From: Zygnema cylindricum
Lineage: Eukaryota; Streptophyta; Zygnematophyceae; Zygnematales; Zygnemataceae
DNA: 64,000 nucleotides
Assembly: GCA_037447655.1 (NCBI GenBank)
Contig: JBBHKE010001038.1
Location: 95,065 to 159,064, forward strand
Direction: 5' to 3'
Shown: one piece after another, positions 1 to 11,031 of the stretch
How positions within the stretch are numbered: the first letter of the stretch is position 1
Layout of the letters: each line of letters starts with the position of its first letter
The notes under the pieces: model-generated
Database searches by the model: none
The model's input: only the letters and a program-made list of their open reading frames with translations
Told to the model about the DNA's origin: nothing
Program-made: the position numbers and the translations under genes

Positions 1-2160
1 CGTACCTCACCCAATCCCTATACCTTTCCATCTCCCTCTCCCTTCCTCTCATCTCCTCTCTCCCTCTCCCTTCACTTATCTTTCTCCCTCCCCCCTGCCC
101 TTTCAACTCTGTGTAGCTAGTCCCATCCCTCTCACTATTCCTCTTCCTCTCCATCTCCTTATCCCTTTTCCTTTATCTATTAATTCTTTCGTTGTCCCTC
201 ATCCCCCTCCATCTCTCTCTCCTTACCTTTCTCCTTCTCCTCTCCCTCTCCCGCCCCATTACCCTCTCCCTCTCCCTCTTCCCTCCCCATCTCCCTCTAC
301 ATCTCCCTCTACCTTTCCCTCTCCTCCACTGTCTCCCTCTCCCATTACCTCTCGCTCTCCTCTCCCTCTCTCCCCTCCCTCTCCCCCTCCTCCCCTCTCT
401 CCCTCATCCTCTTCCTCTCGCTCTCCGTCTTCTTATTCTTTTCCCTCTCCCTCTACCTCTCCCTCTCCCTCACCCCCCCTGTCCATCTCCTCCACCCTCT
501 CTTTCGCCATCTCCATCCACCTTCCACCCGCACTTGCTCTACCTCTCCTTACTTCTCCCTCTCCCTATCTTTTCCCTCCACGTTTCCCTCTACCTTTTCG
601 TCTCCGCTCTTTCTCCTTGCTCTACTATCCCTCCACTTCTAAGTCTCACTCTGCCTTCTCCTCTCCCTCTCTTTGCCTCTGTTTCCATGTCCCTCTCCTT
701 TTGAGAATAATTCTCCCTCTTTCTTTCCTTCTCCCTCTTCTCTGCCTCTCCCCCTCCGTTTCGCGCTTACTCTCCATCCCCCATCCTCTCTTCCTATCCC
801 TCTTCCTCGCCATCTCCCTCCCTCTTCCCTACATGTATTTTCCCCTCTTCCTTTCCCTACCCAACCCCCTCTTCCCCTCTCCCTCCCCCTTTCCCTCTCG
901 CTCTGCCTTGCCCTCTCTCTCTTTCTCTCGATCTCCTTCTGTCTTCTCTCTCCCTCTCCGTCTCCCTCTCCCCCCTATCGCTCTCTTTCTTACTCTCTCT
1001 CCCCCACTCCCTCTCCCTCCCCGTGTACCTCTCCTCCACTTGTACCTCTCCCTCTCCCTCTCCTTCCCCCCCCCCCTCTTCCTCTCTTTCTACCCTACCA
1101 TCCTATCTCCCTATCCTATCCCTCTCCTTCTCACTCTCCCTGTCCCCCGTCCCCTCCCTTTGCATATCCCTTTCCCTCCCGATTTCTCTTATCTTTCCTG
1201 TCCCTTTCCCTTTCCCTCACCCTCTCCTTCTCCCTCTACCTCTCCCTCTCTCTCATCCTCACTCTTCCTCTCCCTTCCACTATGCCACACTTTCCCTTTT
1301 GCCCTCCTACCCCTCTCCATTTCCATCTCTTCCTTCTCTCCCCCCCATTCTCCATAGCCCTCTGCCTCTGCCTCTTTCTTCCGTCTCCCCATTCCTCTCC
1401 TTCTCCCCCCACCCTCTCCTCCCCACTTTGTATCCCTTCCTCTCTCCCTCTCCCTGTCTGTCTACCTCTCCTCCCCACTCCATTTCGTTTTCTCTCTCTT
1501 CTCCTCTATCTTAGTCTCCGTCTTCCTCTCTCCCTCTCCCTCTCTCCGTCTCCCTCTCCTCTCTCCCACTCTCCCTCTCTCTATCCCGCTCCCTCTCCCG
1601 CCTATCCCTCTCTTTCTCTCTCTCCCTCCCCCTCTCTCTCTCTCACTCTCCCTCTGCCTCTTCCCCACTGTCTTCATCTCCTACTCTTCCCACTCCTCTC
1701 TCCCTCTTTCACTCCCTCTCCCTATCCCTCTCTCTATCCCTCTCCCTCTCCCACTCTCTCTTCCTCTCTATCTCTCTCCCCCTTTCCCTTTCCCTATCCC
1801 TATCTATCTGCCATTCCCTCTCTCTCCCTCTCTCTTTTTCTCTCTCCTTCTCTCTTCCTCTTTCTTATCCTGATCCTTTTCCTCTCCCTCTCTCTCCCCC
1901 TGTCCCGTTCCCTATCTCTTTACCTCTCCCTTCCTTCACTCTCTCCGTCTCCTGCTCCCTTCTCTCTTTCTCTCATTCTCCCTGTCCATGTTGCTCTTTC
2001 TCCCTCTCTCTATTCCTGTTACGCTTCCTTTCTTTCCCTCCATTTCCCTCTATTTCTCCTGTTCCCCGGTTGTCCTACCTCTTCTCCCTCTCCCTCACCT
2101 TCTCTCTCTTCCTCTCCGTCACCCTCTTTTTCACCCTCTTCCTCTCCCTCTCATCGGTGT
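1..2160. repeat. Polypyrimidine low-complexity tract (CTCCCT-like)
   Basis: The plus strand is almost purely C and T for about 2.15 kb, built from degenerate CTCCCT, CTCTCC and CCTCTC units with occasional A or G. It ends sharply near 2160, where ordinary AT-rich sequence begins. The long reading frames inside encode only Ser/Leu/Pro on one strand and Glu/Arg/Gly on the other, as such composition must, and are not genes. Unit length drifts, so this is a decayed microsatellite block rather than a clean satellite. It continues past the left edge of the window. Confidence 0.9.
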
Positions 2161-2540
2161 CAAATCGTTGTCAGGTTTCATTTCCAACCTTTCCTAATTT
2201 TTGTGAACTTTTCAACAAATCCTTCACATTACAAAGTCATGGGACAATTTTTGAAACTCTCTGAACATTTCCAAACTCTCTAATTACAATTAAGGAAAAT
2301 AAACGCTCGGTATTATTAACCTAACACTTAAAAATGAAAACCTCATCATGATGTTCTAAAAACCGCCAGGGTGCAAATAAATACACGTGTAAATGTTTTG
2401 GTAGCGAATAAAACCTAACTACCAAATTTCGAAAACTATTTGAAATAAAAATAATCCATATATATTTCTTCACTTTAAATGTAACACAATGTGAGGGCAT
2501 GAATCATTGAAAAACTACAACTTTCAACCGTTTGATAATT

Positions 2541-2847
2541 CAAGGGTTGATGAGACCTCTCACTTTGGTCCAGTCCCAAATATCTTCTGATGTCCTCATT
2601 AGAAAGAAATGAAGAAAGTTTTTCTTTCTCCTCTGATTCTATGTACATTTAATTTGGCACCCTATTTTTCTGATTCCATTTGGTAATTGAAGGGTTGGGG
2701 ACACGTGTCACTTTAGTCCAGTCCCAAATATATTCTGATGTCATCAAGAGAAAAAAGTGAACAAAGTTCATCTTCTTGTACAGACTTTTCTTTCGCCTCT
2801 GACTCTATGTGCATTAAATTTGGCACCCAATTTTTCTGATTACGGGA
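2541..2847. repeat. Direct duplication covering the 3' end of the unknown ORF
   Basis: Two imperfect copies (about 2541-2672 and 2695-2847) lie head to tail. Both contain the CAGTCCCAAATAT block, the CTCTGAxTCTATGT block and the AATTTGGCACCC block in the same order. On the minus strand the right copy is the last part of the 241-codon ORF ending at 2713. The left copy lies just downstream and still reads as a similar tail (for example ending RRYLGLDQ against RIYLGLD), but with an in-frame TAA. The ORF's terminal segment has therefore been duplicated in tandem and the second copy has decayed. Confidence 0.75.
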
Positions 2848-3438
2848 ACTGTTATGTAAACCCCAAGAAAAATCCATTTGAAGCATTGAAATCTCCGCTT
2901 CTACCTTTTCTCTTATGGTTTGAAAAATGCCATCTATTGAAATGTTTTCCTTGTTAGTAACTGCCAAAACGTCAGATCCCAACAGTTCACACGCATTGAC
3001 AAACCCGTTTTCAACATTCATGTTCTTTAAATTCTTATGAATAATAAGTGGAACTTTCTCCTTCGATGATCCACGCCAATTTTCTCCTTGCCGAGCCCCA
3101 TTTTCTTGCTCCGCAGAAGATCCAACTGCCTTTCCATAATTGTCGTTGAATTTTTTCTTGAAAGTTTCAATGTTTTCTTCATTCGCGTTTCCATTAGCCT
3201 CTTTTTCAAGATTTTCTTTAATAATTTCGACAAGATGCTCAATTTCCTCGTCCTCAACAAGAATTTCGTCATTTCTTTCTTCCTTTCCGAATACAGTGTT
3301 TCCTCCATTTTCGGTTAAGTTGATGGCCCATCGACACATTTTCTCTGCCCCATTTGTATCCATCTCTGAAATTGAATGTTTTAACATTTTTTTTGTCGTG
3401 CCAAATTTGGCCATTGCTCGAATGTCTTCTGCCTGCAC
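2713..3438 (-). CDS. Hypothetical protein, hydrophilic, family not recognised
   Basis: This is an uninterrupted 241-codon frame. The product is hydrophilic and rich in Glu, Lys and Asn, with a predicted helical stretch around residues 65-95 (EEIEHLVEII onward) and another around residues 175-190 (IFQTIREKVEAEISML). There is no signal peptide, no membrane segment and no catalytic motif I recognise. The frame stays open a few codons upstream of the ATG, and a possible splice acceptor (GGTGCAG then GCAGAAGAC) lies next to the start, so this may be the last exon of a longer gene. The 3' end is duplicated just downstream. It could also be a non-autonomous transposon ORF; no terminal repeats were seen around it. 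Confidence 0.4.
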   Translation of the reverse strand: MQAEDIRAMAKFGTTKKMLKHSISEMDTNGAEKMCRWAINLTENGGNTVFGKEERNDEILVEDEEIEHLVEIIKENLEKEANGNANEENIETFKKKFNDNYGKAVGSSAEQENGARQGENWRGSSKEKVPLIIHKNLKNMNVENGFVNACELLGSDVLAVTNKENISIDGIFQTIREKVEAEISMLQMDFSWGLHNSSRNQKNWVPNLMHIESEAKEKSVQEDELCSLFSLDDIRIYLGLD

Positions 3439-3459
3439 CCAAATGTTACGATTTTAAAT

Positions 3460-4812
3460 TGTAAAGAGTCTAGAACATGGAAACTTGCAACAGGATAAAA
3501 ACTAAAATATCCGGCAGTTGCAATTAAACAAAAATAGATTTCGATTACAATTGCGAATAAACAATAACAGAATTAGAGGTCAATTTCAATTATGGTTGGA
3601 ACACCAATAATAACATCAATAGAATCATTTTTTTCGATTAGAATACGAAAACCAAGAGTAAACAATAGCAGCAAAATCCAGTAGAGCCCGAACAAATTTA
3701 GCTTATTACTTCGATATCTTTACTCAAAATGGTTGGTATAAAGCATGCAATTTCAAACTACTTCGGAATTTTTTCAAGGATGTGTTAGAAAAATCCAAAA
3801 CAATCATGGATGTTATGATAAGGTATATCAATGTTACACAATATATTTATGAAATAAATCGAGAATCAATTAACTCTTTATTTATTATATCAACAATAAT
3901 TGTTTGAAACAATGATTCGTTTGTATTTTTTGTAAACACACACAAATTGTATATGGCTATTTATATGAATTATCCAAAGTTGGGTTGAACCTTGTAAGAA
4001 ATATAATCAACTACTAGAATTTAATATTTCGTAAACTAAATGCGTGTATGATTCCTGTTGATCATCTCATATATATTCGTATTGGCCTGGCATCTCCTAT
4101 ACAGATCCACAGTTGGGCTAAAAGGTGTTTACCGAACAGAGAGTTAGTTGGCATATGTAAGTTAACGTTATGCTATTCACTACCAAACACACAAACCTAA
4201 AAAGATGGTTTGTTTTGTGAACGAGTGTTATGTCCTAAAAAACGATGTTTGTGCTTGTGGGAAATACCAAGGTACCATAAGGACTGAAGATAGTCTGAAA
4301 ACTTGCGGAAAATCTGGACTTAAATTTGCCATTTCTAGAGGTCAAAGACACCGTATGCGATATATAATGAAATACAATGTCTAGTAATTCATGTGTGGTA
4401 CTTAAAAAAAACGGGCCATTATGATTGCTCGTTTGTTAAGCCAACATCTTCAGAAAATTGAGAGCATCATGTACTACAATGTTTGACTTGAAAATTTATT
4501 TGGTTCTACAGCGATACAAAAGTTACATTTGAATATCAAACTCTACTTCAAACGTAATCTCGAACCAAATTGCATTAGTTAGAACATGCATCAAGCTCGA
4601 TATTTGTATCATGATATGTTTTGATTTTTTTTTAAAGACAAGAAAAATCCTCAGTAAATTCAGTTTTTATTATGCATAATGAAATTAGTAAATGTAGCTG
4701 AAATACATAATGAAACGTACATTGTAAAAAATATATGTTTAAAAGTCTTGTATAAATGAATTTTGTCAAATTTATTGTTTCAACTTTATAAAAAAATTCA
4801 AATCAAATCAAA
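3460..4812. other. AT-rich stretch; 3' flank of the MYB gene, no clear gene
   Basis: No convincing gene is visible. The part from about 4180 to 4812 is recognisably repeated in inverted orientation at about 24590-25180, next to a deleted MYB copy, so it belongs to the duplicated MYB unit. It contains a small plus-strand frame at 4205-4384 (59 codons, five cysteines), which I list separately at low confidence. 3460-4180 shows nothing I can name. Confidence 0.6.
4205..4384 (+). CDS. Possible small cysteine-containing ORF (59 aa), doubtful
   Basis: The frame ATG to TAG encodes 59 residues with Cys at 3, 8, 16, 18 and 31 and a basic C-terminal half. There is no hydrophobic leader, so a secreted cysteine-rich peptide is not supported. 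The homologous stretch near 25.0-25.16 kb (opposite strand) has early stops, so the frame is not preserved in the duplicate. It lies in the 3' flank of the minus-strand MYB gene and is most likely chance coding. Confidence 0.15.
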   Translation: MVCFVNECYVLKNDVCACGKYQGTIRTEDSLKTCGKSGLKFAISRGQRHRMRYIMKYNV

Positions 4813-5591
4813 TCAAATGTACGTCGCTGTTAAAAATGTTGTAATTTTTTCATGTACGATGTAATTCATTCTAAGAAAGCTTATTTTTTGAAGTAAATAA
4901 AAAAGTCTAACAATAGTCCCTCCTCTCTCTTCCTTCCTTCCCTCCGTTCCTCCCTCCCTCCTTTCCACTCTCTCTCTCTCCACAATTCTCACCGTGGGCG
5001 TCTCCAACACCCTCCTGACCACCGTCACGTAACGTTCCCTCAGCGAGCCATTCCAGTGGTTCTGCCACAACACGACAAACACACACCTTCATCCCGTCAC
5101 ATGCTGACGTCAGCGCACAACCAGCACCGCACCTCGAACTTGCGACCGGCAAAAGCGAGTGACGCAGTCTTTCTTTCCACTCACTCTGACCGCGTTGTCC
5201 GTTCTGCCTGGCAGTTCCCGCGCGATTCTCGCCCAGCTCGATCCGTACCGCGCGTGGCCCACTGCGACCGTACGACTCTCCTGCTCGCGAAACTGCCGCC
5301 GACAGACCTGCAGGAGCCAATCCGCGCCCGGATTCAGTACTGTTTCTGTTCGCCCGCCGCCTCCCAGGGTGCACCCAGCAACGCGGCGCTTCGGCCGCCG
5401 CCCACCTGCGGGTCGAGATGCTGCAGCCACCGCCGCCGGCAGCTTTTCGCCGACCGCCCGGCAAGCGCCGGCACGTGCGAAATTGTACGGACCCAGGCCG
5501 TCCCGCCGCCCGAATCGACGATGTTGCGCAGCGCCGCATCCTCCGCCGCACTCCAAGGCCGACGGGACGAGGGTTTGTCGTTTAGCGCCAT
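4813..5591 (-). CDS. R2R3-MYB transcription factor, three exons (MYB44/73/77-like)
   Basis: DNA-binding transcription factor expected to act in the nucleus. Exon 1 is 5406-5591 (62 codons, R2 repeat: PWSAAEDAALR to GRSAKSCRRRW, LQHLDPQ). Intron 1 is 5308-5405 (98 bp, GT...AG). Exon 2 is 5185-5307 (41 codons, VCRRQF to LPGRTDNAVR, most of R3). Intron 2 is 5062-5184 (123 bp, donor GTGAGT, acceptor GCAG). Exon 3 is 4813-5061 (82 codons, begins NHWNGSL, completing R3, stop TGA). All junctions are phase 0 and restore an unbroken two-repeat MYB domain, 185 aa in all. Unspliced, the frames look shifted, so splicing is the key inference. The GRSxKSCRxRW and AHAR/GHARYG-type motifs match plant subgroup 22. 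The C-terminal tail (about residues 117-185) is short and purine-repeat-encoded, without the LxLxL or EAR motif expected of that subgroup, so its true 3' end is uncertain. Start chosen: MALNDKPSSRRPW, conserved in two other copies. Confidence 0.82.
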
Positions 5592-5815
5592 AAGAGACGA
5601 TGGAAGGAAAAGGTTAGTGAGGGGAAAAGGCAAAAGGGAAAAGGAAATATTGATGAAACTCGAAAAGAAAACAAGTAAATGACAAAAGAAAAGGACGATT
5701 CAATTTCAAAAGGCGAAAGGGGACAATGGAAAATTTCCAACGTTGTCGTATATGCGAGTCAAAAACGTCGTTTTGACAAATGGCTTCACTGATGTGCCAA
5801 TTACAGCAAGCGAGT
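5592..5815 (-). promoter_or_regulatory. 5' flank of the MYB gene, conserved in all three copies
   Basis: The sequence upstream of the MYB start can be aligned by eye with about 24236-24410 and 28434-28700, next to the other two MYB copies. Shared blocks include the CTCACTAACC-type stretch before the ATG, the TTTTCGAGTTxCATCAAT block and, further out (copies 1 and 2), GTCGTATATGCG. Conservation across copies shows that promoter or 5'-UTR sequence was duplicated with the gene. I cannot place a TATA box with confidence. Confidence 0.5.
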
Positions 5816-6857
5816 CATCGCCATGCAGATCAAATCTCACTGACGAATAAAATCATGTGTAAATTTGCTTAGGCCTCTTGTCCGTCGGGCGTTGCCCGTC
5901 ATCGTACGGACACATTTAGTGGGAGTAATGTTTTAACCAGTATTCCATCAGGCCGTGACAGCAAGGTACAGTGCCTCTCGCCTACGTGGCTTATTGCAGT
6001 TGGTACACCGTAGAATCTTGTTCAAACGTTGAAAATTGACAAAGATTTTTCAAGCGCAAAATTTGAAAGTGACATTTGTACAGACGAACAAAATTTAAGA
6101 TTTGTACAAACGTATTAAAATTGTAAGATTTGTTTTTACGGACGTATTAAATAGTAAGATTTGTACTGGCTTATTATATCATTTAAAGATTGCGCTGTAT
6201 TCTTTGTAGAACTTTAAGTCCCCTCAATGGATGGCAAAAGGAGCGTCCACATCCATGATCTCCGTGGTTGTGGACCTTACCTTGTGCGGGTAGACTCGTC
6301 CAGTTTTTTTCTTTTTGTAGGCGATCAACTCTATTGATTTTGTTCGGATCTTTGTTTTTGTTAGTAATGTTTTTCTTGGTTTCATTTTTTAGACGTAGCT
6401 TACTTTCTTGTGACTCTTGCAGTCTTTAAATGTTAACTCTTGTACTCTTTGGTCGTCAGTAGCTTCGTTACTATTAAATTCAAATTGAATAAAATCCTTC
6501 AAATCATATTGACCCTATCTTGCACCATGGTTCAAATTTGTTCTTTAAGGCTTGTCGGTACTCATAGGCGGTGGCGTGTGTAAAGAAGTGATCAAGAAAC
6601 GAACTGGAAGCATTTTTTCATTACTCTTGTGGTGGTTGCAATATCCTTTTGTGGCCACAACTTCCTAGCATGATCATTTGGTACTGAGAAGGTATTGTAA
6701 ATAGGGGTTGTCCATTTGAGCAACCGAGAGATGATCTTCCGGCCACAAACAAGACTTTGTACATGTAATCACGGAATAGGGTAGGCTTTTAAGTGCCGCA
6801 CAATAGAAAAGTGGCGCCAAAAGATGATGTAAGGATATATGGCAACCAAGACAAACA
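5816..6857. other. Intergenic, no gene seen
   Basis: No coding frame of note. The stretch holds a short hairpin-like CGGGCGTTGCCCG near 5887 and many GTAC-containing words, and is otherwise anonymous AT-rich sequence up to the start of the copia LTR at 6858. Confidence 0.6.
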
Positions 6858-7403
6858 TGTTAGGATTGCAATGTGGGATTTTGTCAATGTTGGTTCGTTT
6901 TTAGTGTGGGTCAGTTTTGTCGTGCGTCACGTCGCGCATTTCGTTTCATTAGTACTTTTCAGTTTCGTTTGATTAAGTGTGAACGGTTTGGTCTATTTCG
7001 TTTGTGTACGGGACTTCTAGTACTTTCGGTTCGTGCGTAGTACTTATAGCACTTTCGTTTCGTGTAGGTTAAGTTGTACTTTAAGTATTGTACTTCTAGA
7101 TGTTTCGTTTCGAGAATTATCAATTTGTGTCGTACTCTATTTTGCGTCCAAGAACATGTGACGCTTCTAGAATTATATTTCTAGATGTAATCTGGCGACA
7201 GAGGTCGCACAAGTCAAAATTTTACATAACCGAAACCGACCTTTTTTTTTTTTCAAAATCTTAGTAACCGACGCCCGACCGGGTTATGTCACGCTCCAAA
7301 ATAGTTAACCGTTAACCGGCCGGCGTTTACGAAATAAAAATTAACCGAATCTTGATTTTTCGCGACTAACCGTGCCCGCCCGTAACCGAAAAAGTACAAA
7401 ATT

Positions 7404-7672
7404 AATCAATGTACGACGGAATAAGCCAATAATTACGATTTGTCGCGTTCGTTAAGATTTGCGAAATGAATAGTGTTACTACCGTGTCAGATTTGTGACG
7501 CTTTGTCGCATTCCCTTAGATTTGCGAAATGAATAGTGTACTAGCGTGTCAGATTTGCGACGCTTTGTCGCGTTCCCTATGATTTTCGAAATGAATAGTA
7601 CCGTGTTAGATTTGTGACGCTAATCATGATGTCACGTACTTCCACGATACCAAAGAGTACAAATTATTATGA
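7404..7672. repeat. Left subterminal repeats of the hAT element
   Basis: Three imperfect units of about 65 bp, each with TTTGCGAAATGAATAGT-like and GTGTCAGATTTGxGACGC-like words, end in CACGTACTTCCACGATACC. The same array appears at 11286-11553 in the same orientation. Such arrays are where hAT transposases are known to bind, though here the two arrays are direct rather than inverted. Confidence 0.75.
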
Positions 7673-7769
7673 CGTTTTCACTACGCGGTTTGTAAAAACG
7701 CATTCTGTCAAAACGAACAGTTTCACGTCATTATGACGTTTGCACTATGCGGTTTGTGAAAACGCAGGT

Positions 7770-8012
7770 ACATCACAACGGCATGTATTAAATCATTTTT
7801 TGTACTTTTTTCGTTAATACGGTACAATTTTGTACGTTAGCCACACTATTTAAAATGGCACTATACTAGAGTTGTTAACGCTGATTCAAAGAGTACCTTG
7901 AATAATGCAAAGAAAAATTTAGAGTTATTAACTCTTTTTAAGGTTTTTGGGTCAAAATTCGTGGTGACGGAAAGCGTTAATGATGCTATTAATAATTACG
8001 ATTCGCGGTGTA
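7770..8012 (+). mobile_element. Truncated TA-flanked TIR element (MITE family M) inside the hAT
   Basis: The right end AATTACGATTCGCGGTGTA matches the right ends of the elements at 15543-16082 and 16655-16890. Internal words (for example TCATTTTTTGTA and CACACxATTTAA) match the right half of the 540-bp copy. I cannot find a left terminus, so the copy looks truncated. Its position shows that family M was active after the hAT element formed, or hitch-hiked within it. Confidence 0.5.
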
Positions 8013-8828
8013 GTGTTAATGGGAAATTATAATTAATAATATTATTTCATGCAAAGAGACGTGGCAGGCTATAGTCCACGTATTTAAATAATGTTGATAA
8101 CTATATTTTGTGATTTTTGGCTATAAGTAGTAGCGACTTATTAATACTAATAACAATGAGTGGTGTAGTGGTACATCTCCCTTTGCAAAAAAACAGCTCG
8201 TGTACCTCTTCTTTTTACAATTTTGTCTTTTTGCAATCTCCCTTTACGAATATTTTTTTTCCCCGACAGTCACCTCCTTCAAGGGATTTGTTCCTAATTT
8301 TGCGCGTAACTCTTAGATTAATGCTTAAACCCTTATATTAATGTTTATTCTCTTGCAAATATTTTTTTTTCGCTACAATTTTTTGATGGTTTTTCTTTCG
8401 ACTACGATACTATGTTATGAATTATGCAAAAAAGGTAAATTTTCAATTATGTATGAAAAAAAAAATCATAGTTTTCACATAGAAAATCAATTGACAAAAA
8501 ACACATTGTGATGAGCAAAAAAAACAAAAAATATTTTGTAGTATCAAATATAGAAAAAAAACAAATAACAACATCGTTCCATTTTCGACTCTATTGTACA
8601 AATTCTCAACCTCAAACTTAAAACTACACAAAAATTTATAAATCTAAATTTGGTATACATACGACGCTTTGGTAATTTGATAAAAATAAGGATTTCGGTT
8701 TAAAAGAAAAAAAAAACAAATAAAACTAGAAAAATTGTGAAATACAACAAAAAATTCAAAGGAAAAAAAAACATGATAACTAATACTAAAAAAATAACAA
8801 TATTTAGAAAACAAAACAAAATAAAAAA

Positions 8829-9113
8829 CTATGCATTTAAAAGATCTCGGTTGGATCTAACACCCAAAAGATCACTAACAATTAAAGCAGCTAGTGAGCT
8901 CCTCTTCTTTGTTATCGTGTTCCCGGCATCCGAAAAATTGCATTCGGACATGGGGCTAGAAGCCGGAATAGCTAGAATAGATCTAGCAACACCGGCTAGA
9001 ATAGGAAATCCTCCATCTTTCGCACGTACATTTGATTTTTTTTTCCACCATTCAAGTATGTTAAAGTTCAATCTTTTGTCGTTAGTTAATTTTAAATCAA
9101 AATAACGTTTCAT
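8829..9113 (-). pseudogene. hAT transposase, C-terminal dimerisation domain
   Basis: This 94-codon frame carries the hallmark of the hAT dimerisation region: LEWWKK, then FPILAGVARSILAIPASS, then SECNFSDAGNTITKKRSSL. Family members end in this way, with WW and the SxxERxFSxAG block. It is the last part of the broken transposase that runs on the minus strand from 11031. Confidence 0.85.
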
Positions 9114-9385
9114 TTCGTCGTTAACGAGCGCTTTTTTGTCGGTGGTAATAAGAACCTCATTTTCCTCATCGCTCTCACCAAAAAACTGTGGAAACCGTCT
9201 TTACTTTGCGATGTTTTTCGTTTTTTTGTGATACGTTGAGGACTACCGAAATCAACGTCACCACCGAGGTTGTTTGCGAGTTCTCGAAGTTTGACCCTTG
9301 AGCTTTCAATTTCGGTTTTCGATACCCCAATTATTTCAAGCTTTTGTTTTTGTTGGGGATCTAAGAAAGCCGCGACAATATGATA

Positions 9386-9859
9386 CTAATGAAGGCCCCA
9401 CTTCGGTAGTGCAAATTTCACAAAAAGTTGTTTCAATTTTTGCAAGTTTAGGGAATCGGCGGGGCATTCTTTTTCACCGTCATTGTAAGATGTTTTTCTT
9501 ATCTTACAATGGTTATGGAGAGACGATAGTTCAAACAAAACCAAATGTAAAGTTGGTTCTTTGAATTTTTCTGATTTTAGGGTCGCTTTTTGGAACCTTT
9601 CCAAAAATCATATAAGTTCGGTAAGGTGGGTCTTATCGATACAAGCAAAAAGTATCAATTTGTTTTATGCTTGAGCGATTGGTCCTATCTCATTGAATGC
9701 ATCGTAAATACTCTTAAGCATTCGGAGCAAAGAATTCCACCTCGTTGCGTTTTCTTGTTTTAATGTGTTTTTCAAATTTTTTTGTAAATTACTATGTTTG
9801 AAAAATGTGACCAATGATTTACACCCGTCAATTAGATCAAAAAAATCACGAACTTCCAC
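9386..9859 (-). pseudogene. hAT transposase, middle region, frameshifted
   Basis: Two open stretches (9665-9859 and 9386-9604) continue the transposase. The first contains the ATRWNSLLRMLKSIYDA block typical of hAT proteins. It is separated from the catalytic part by a one-base frame change near 9855 and from the next stretch by in-frame TAA (about 9670) and TGA codons. The domain order matches an autonomous hAT, but the gene is dead as it stands. Confidence 0.7.
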
Positions 9860-10434
9860 ATTGAATTTCTGGAAGTTCCGCTCTTATTCAAGATCGTTGT
9901 CACAATTGTTGCAATTTGATGGTCCGCGCAAGGTATCCAAGTAAACATACTCGTTAGACCTTCAGTCGCACACATGTTAGAGCCACTATCAGTCACGACA
10001 ACACAACGATCAAAATTGGACATTTCAAAATTGGTCAAACAATTTTCGAAAGCCGTTAAAACATTTTCCGCAGTGTGTTTTTCCTTCGGAAAATGATCGA
10101 CTTGAAGTGTCCCTGCATGAAGTTTAAATTCTTGGTCAATAAAATGAGCGGTTACTGACATGAATGAGGTTCTTTTTATTATCTCGGTCCAGAGATCGGT
10201 TGTGAATGCGACAAAAATATTGTTATCAATATTTTCTTTAAGTTTTGGGATGATCAAACTACAAATATCTTTGGAAGAAGATACAATGCAGTTTTTTACG
10301 CCATTGGCGGACGGGAGTAGTTGGTCGATGTCAACACTTTTGTTGGACGAAACACCAACGTCAAACAATGCTTGACAAAATGCTTGAAAACCTAAGGAAA
10401 AAAACAAAAAAAACAATAAGAAAATATCATACAA
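9832..10434 (-). pseudogene. hAT transposase, catalytic N-terminal part
   Basis: Recognisable blocks are GFQAFCQALFDVG, then VAFTTDLWTE (first catalytic Asp region), HFIDQEFKLHAGTL and VVVTDSGSNM (second catalytic Asp region), then WIPCADHQI. These match hAT/ZBED transposases. The first about 15 residues of the open frame are hydrophobic intron-like sequence; a plausible acceptor CCTTAG lies directly before GFQAF, so the exon probably starts near 10394. The frame shifts at its 3' end. Confidence 0.8.
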
Positions 10435-10623
10435 TTACTAACCATGATTAATAAATATGGTTTCTACCGAAATGATTTTTTTTTTATGGAAAGACAAATA
10501 AAAAACAATATCATGACAAACTAAGCTCAAATTTATAAATTTATGAACAAAACAAGTTATAATGACATTTACACTCAAGCCATCTTAAATAGAGTTTAAA
10601 ATAAATCATACTTGAACTGTCGA

Positions 10624-11031
10624 CTATTGAAAATAGTCGAGGTCCTCACAACACATCAACGCCACCATTTTCGCAATTTTTTTTCGGTCACTCGTTTTCG
10701 CCTCCGTTTTTGAAAGAAACTTACGAAGAAGTCCTCTTGAATTATCCATGTCGGCCGAATCTAAACATGTGTGAGTATTGATTGTTGAAGTACCGTTTGC
10801 TGACTTGTATTGATAAACTATGAAACATGTATTACAAGCCACAAAACCTGCCCCCTTTACCATGTATTTGTTTAATGTTCTAACTTCATAGACATGCTCA
10901 AATTTTTTCCAACAATTTGAAGTGGCAATGCTTTTCTTTTCTATGTAATACTGAGCAATTTCACCATTTTTTGATTTTTGAAGTTCGTTTTGGATTGTAG
11001 TTTTAAGGGAAGCAAGGATGTTTTTCTCCAT
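10624..11031 (-). pseudogene. hAT transposase, N-terminal BED zinc finger exon
   Basis: This 135-codon frame begins MEKNILASLK and holds a BED-type finger: CWKKFEHVYE, ACNTC, then NTHTC with the GTSTINTH block. BED fingers bind DNA at the N terminus of many hAT transposases. It ends at a TAG just before a possible intron to the catalytic exon; the frame would otherwise continue to a donor-like CAAGTATG. Confidence 0.75.

Noticed and set aside
192-2283. Long open frames of 170-536 codons rich in Ser, Leu and Pro
   Set aside because: They arise from the near-pure C/T composition. They overlap in all frames, have no domain structure, and the opposite strand gives equally long Glu/Arg/Gly frames.
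4907-5682. Several 100-214-codon frames on both strands over the MYB gene
   Set aside because: They are unspliced or wrong-frame readings of a GC-rich gene; only the spliced minus-strand reading gives a continuous MYB domain.
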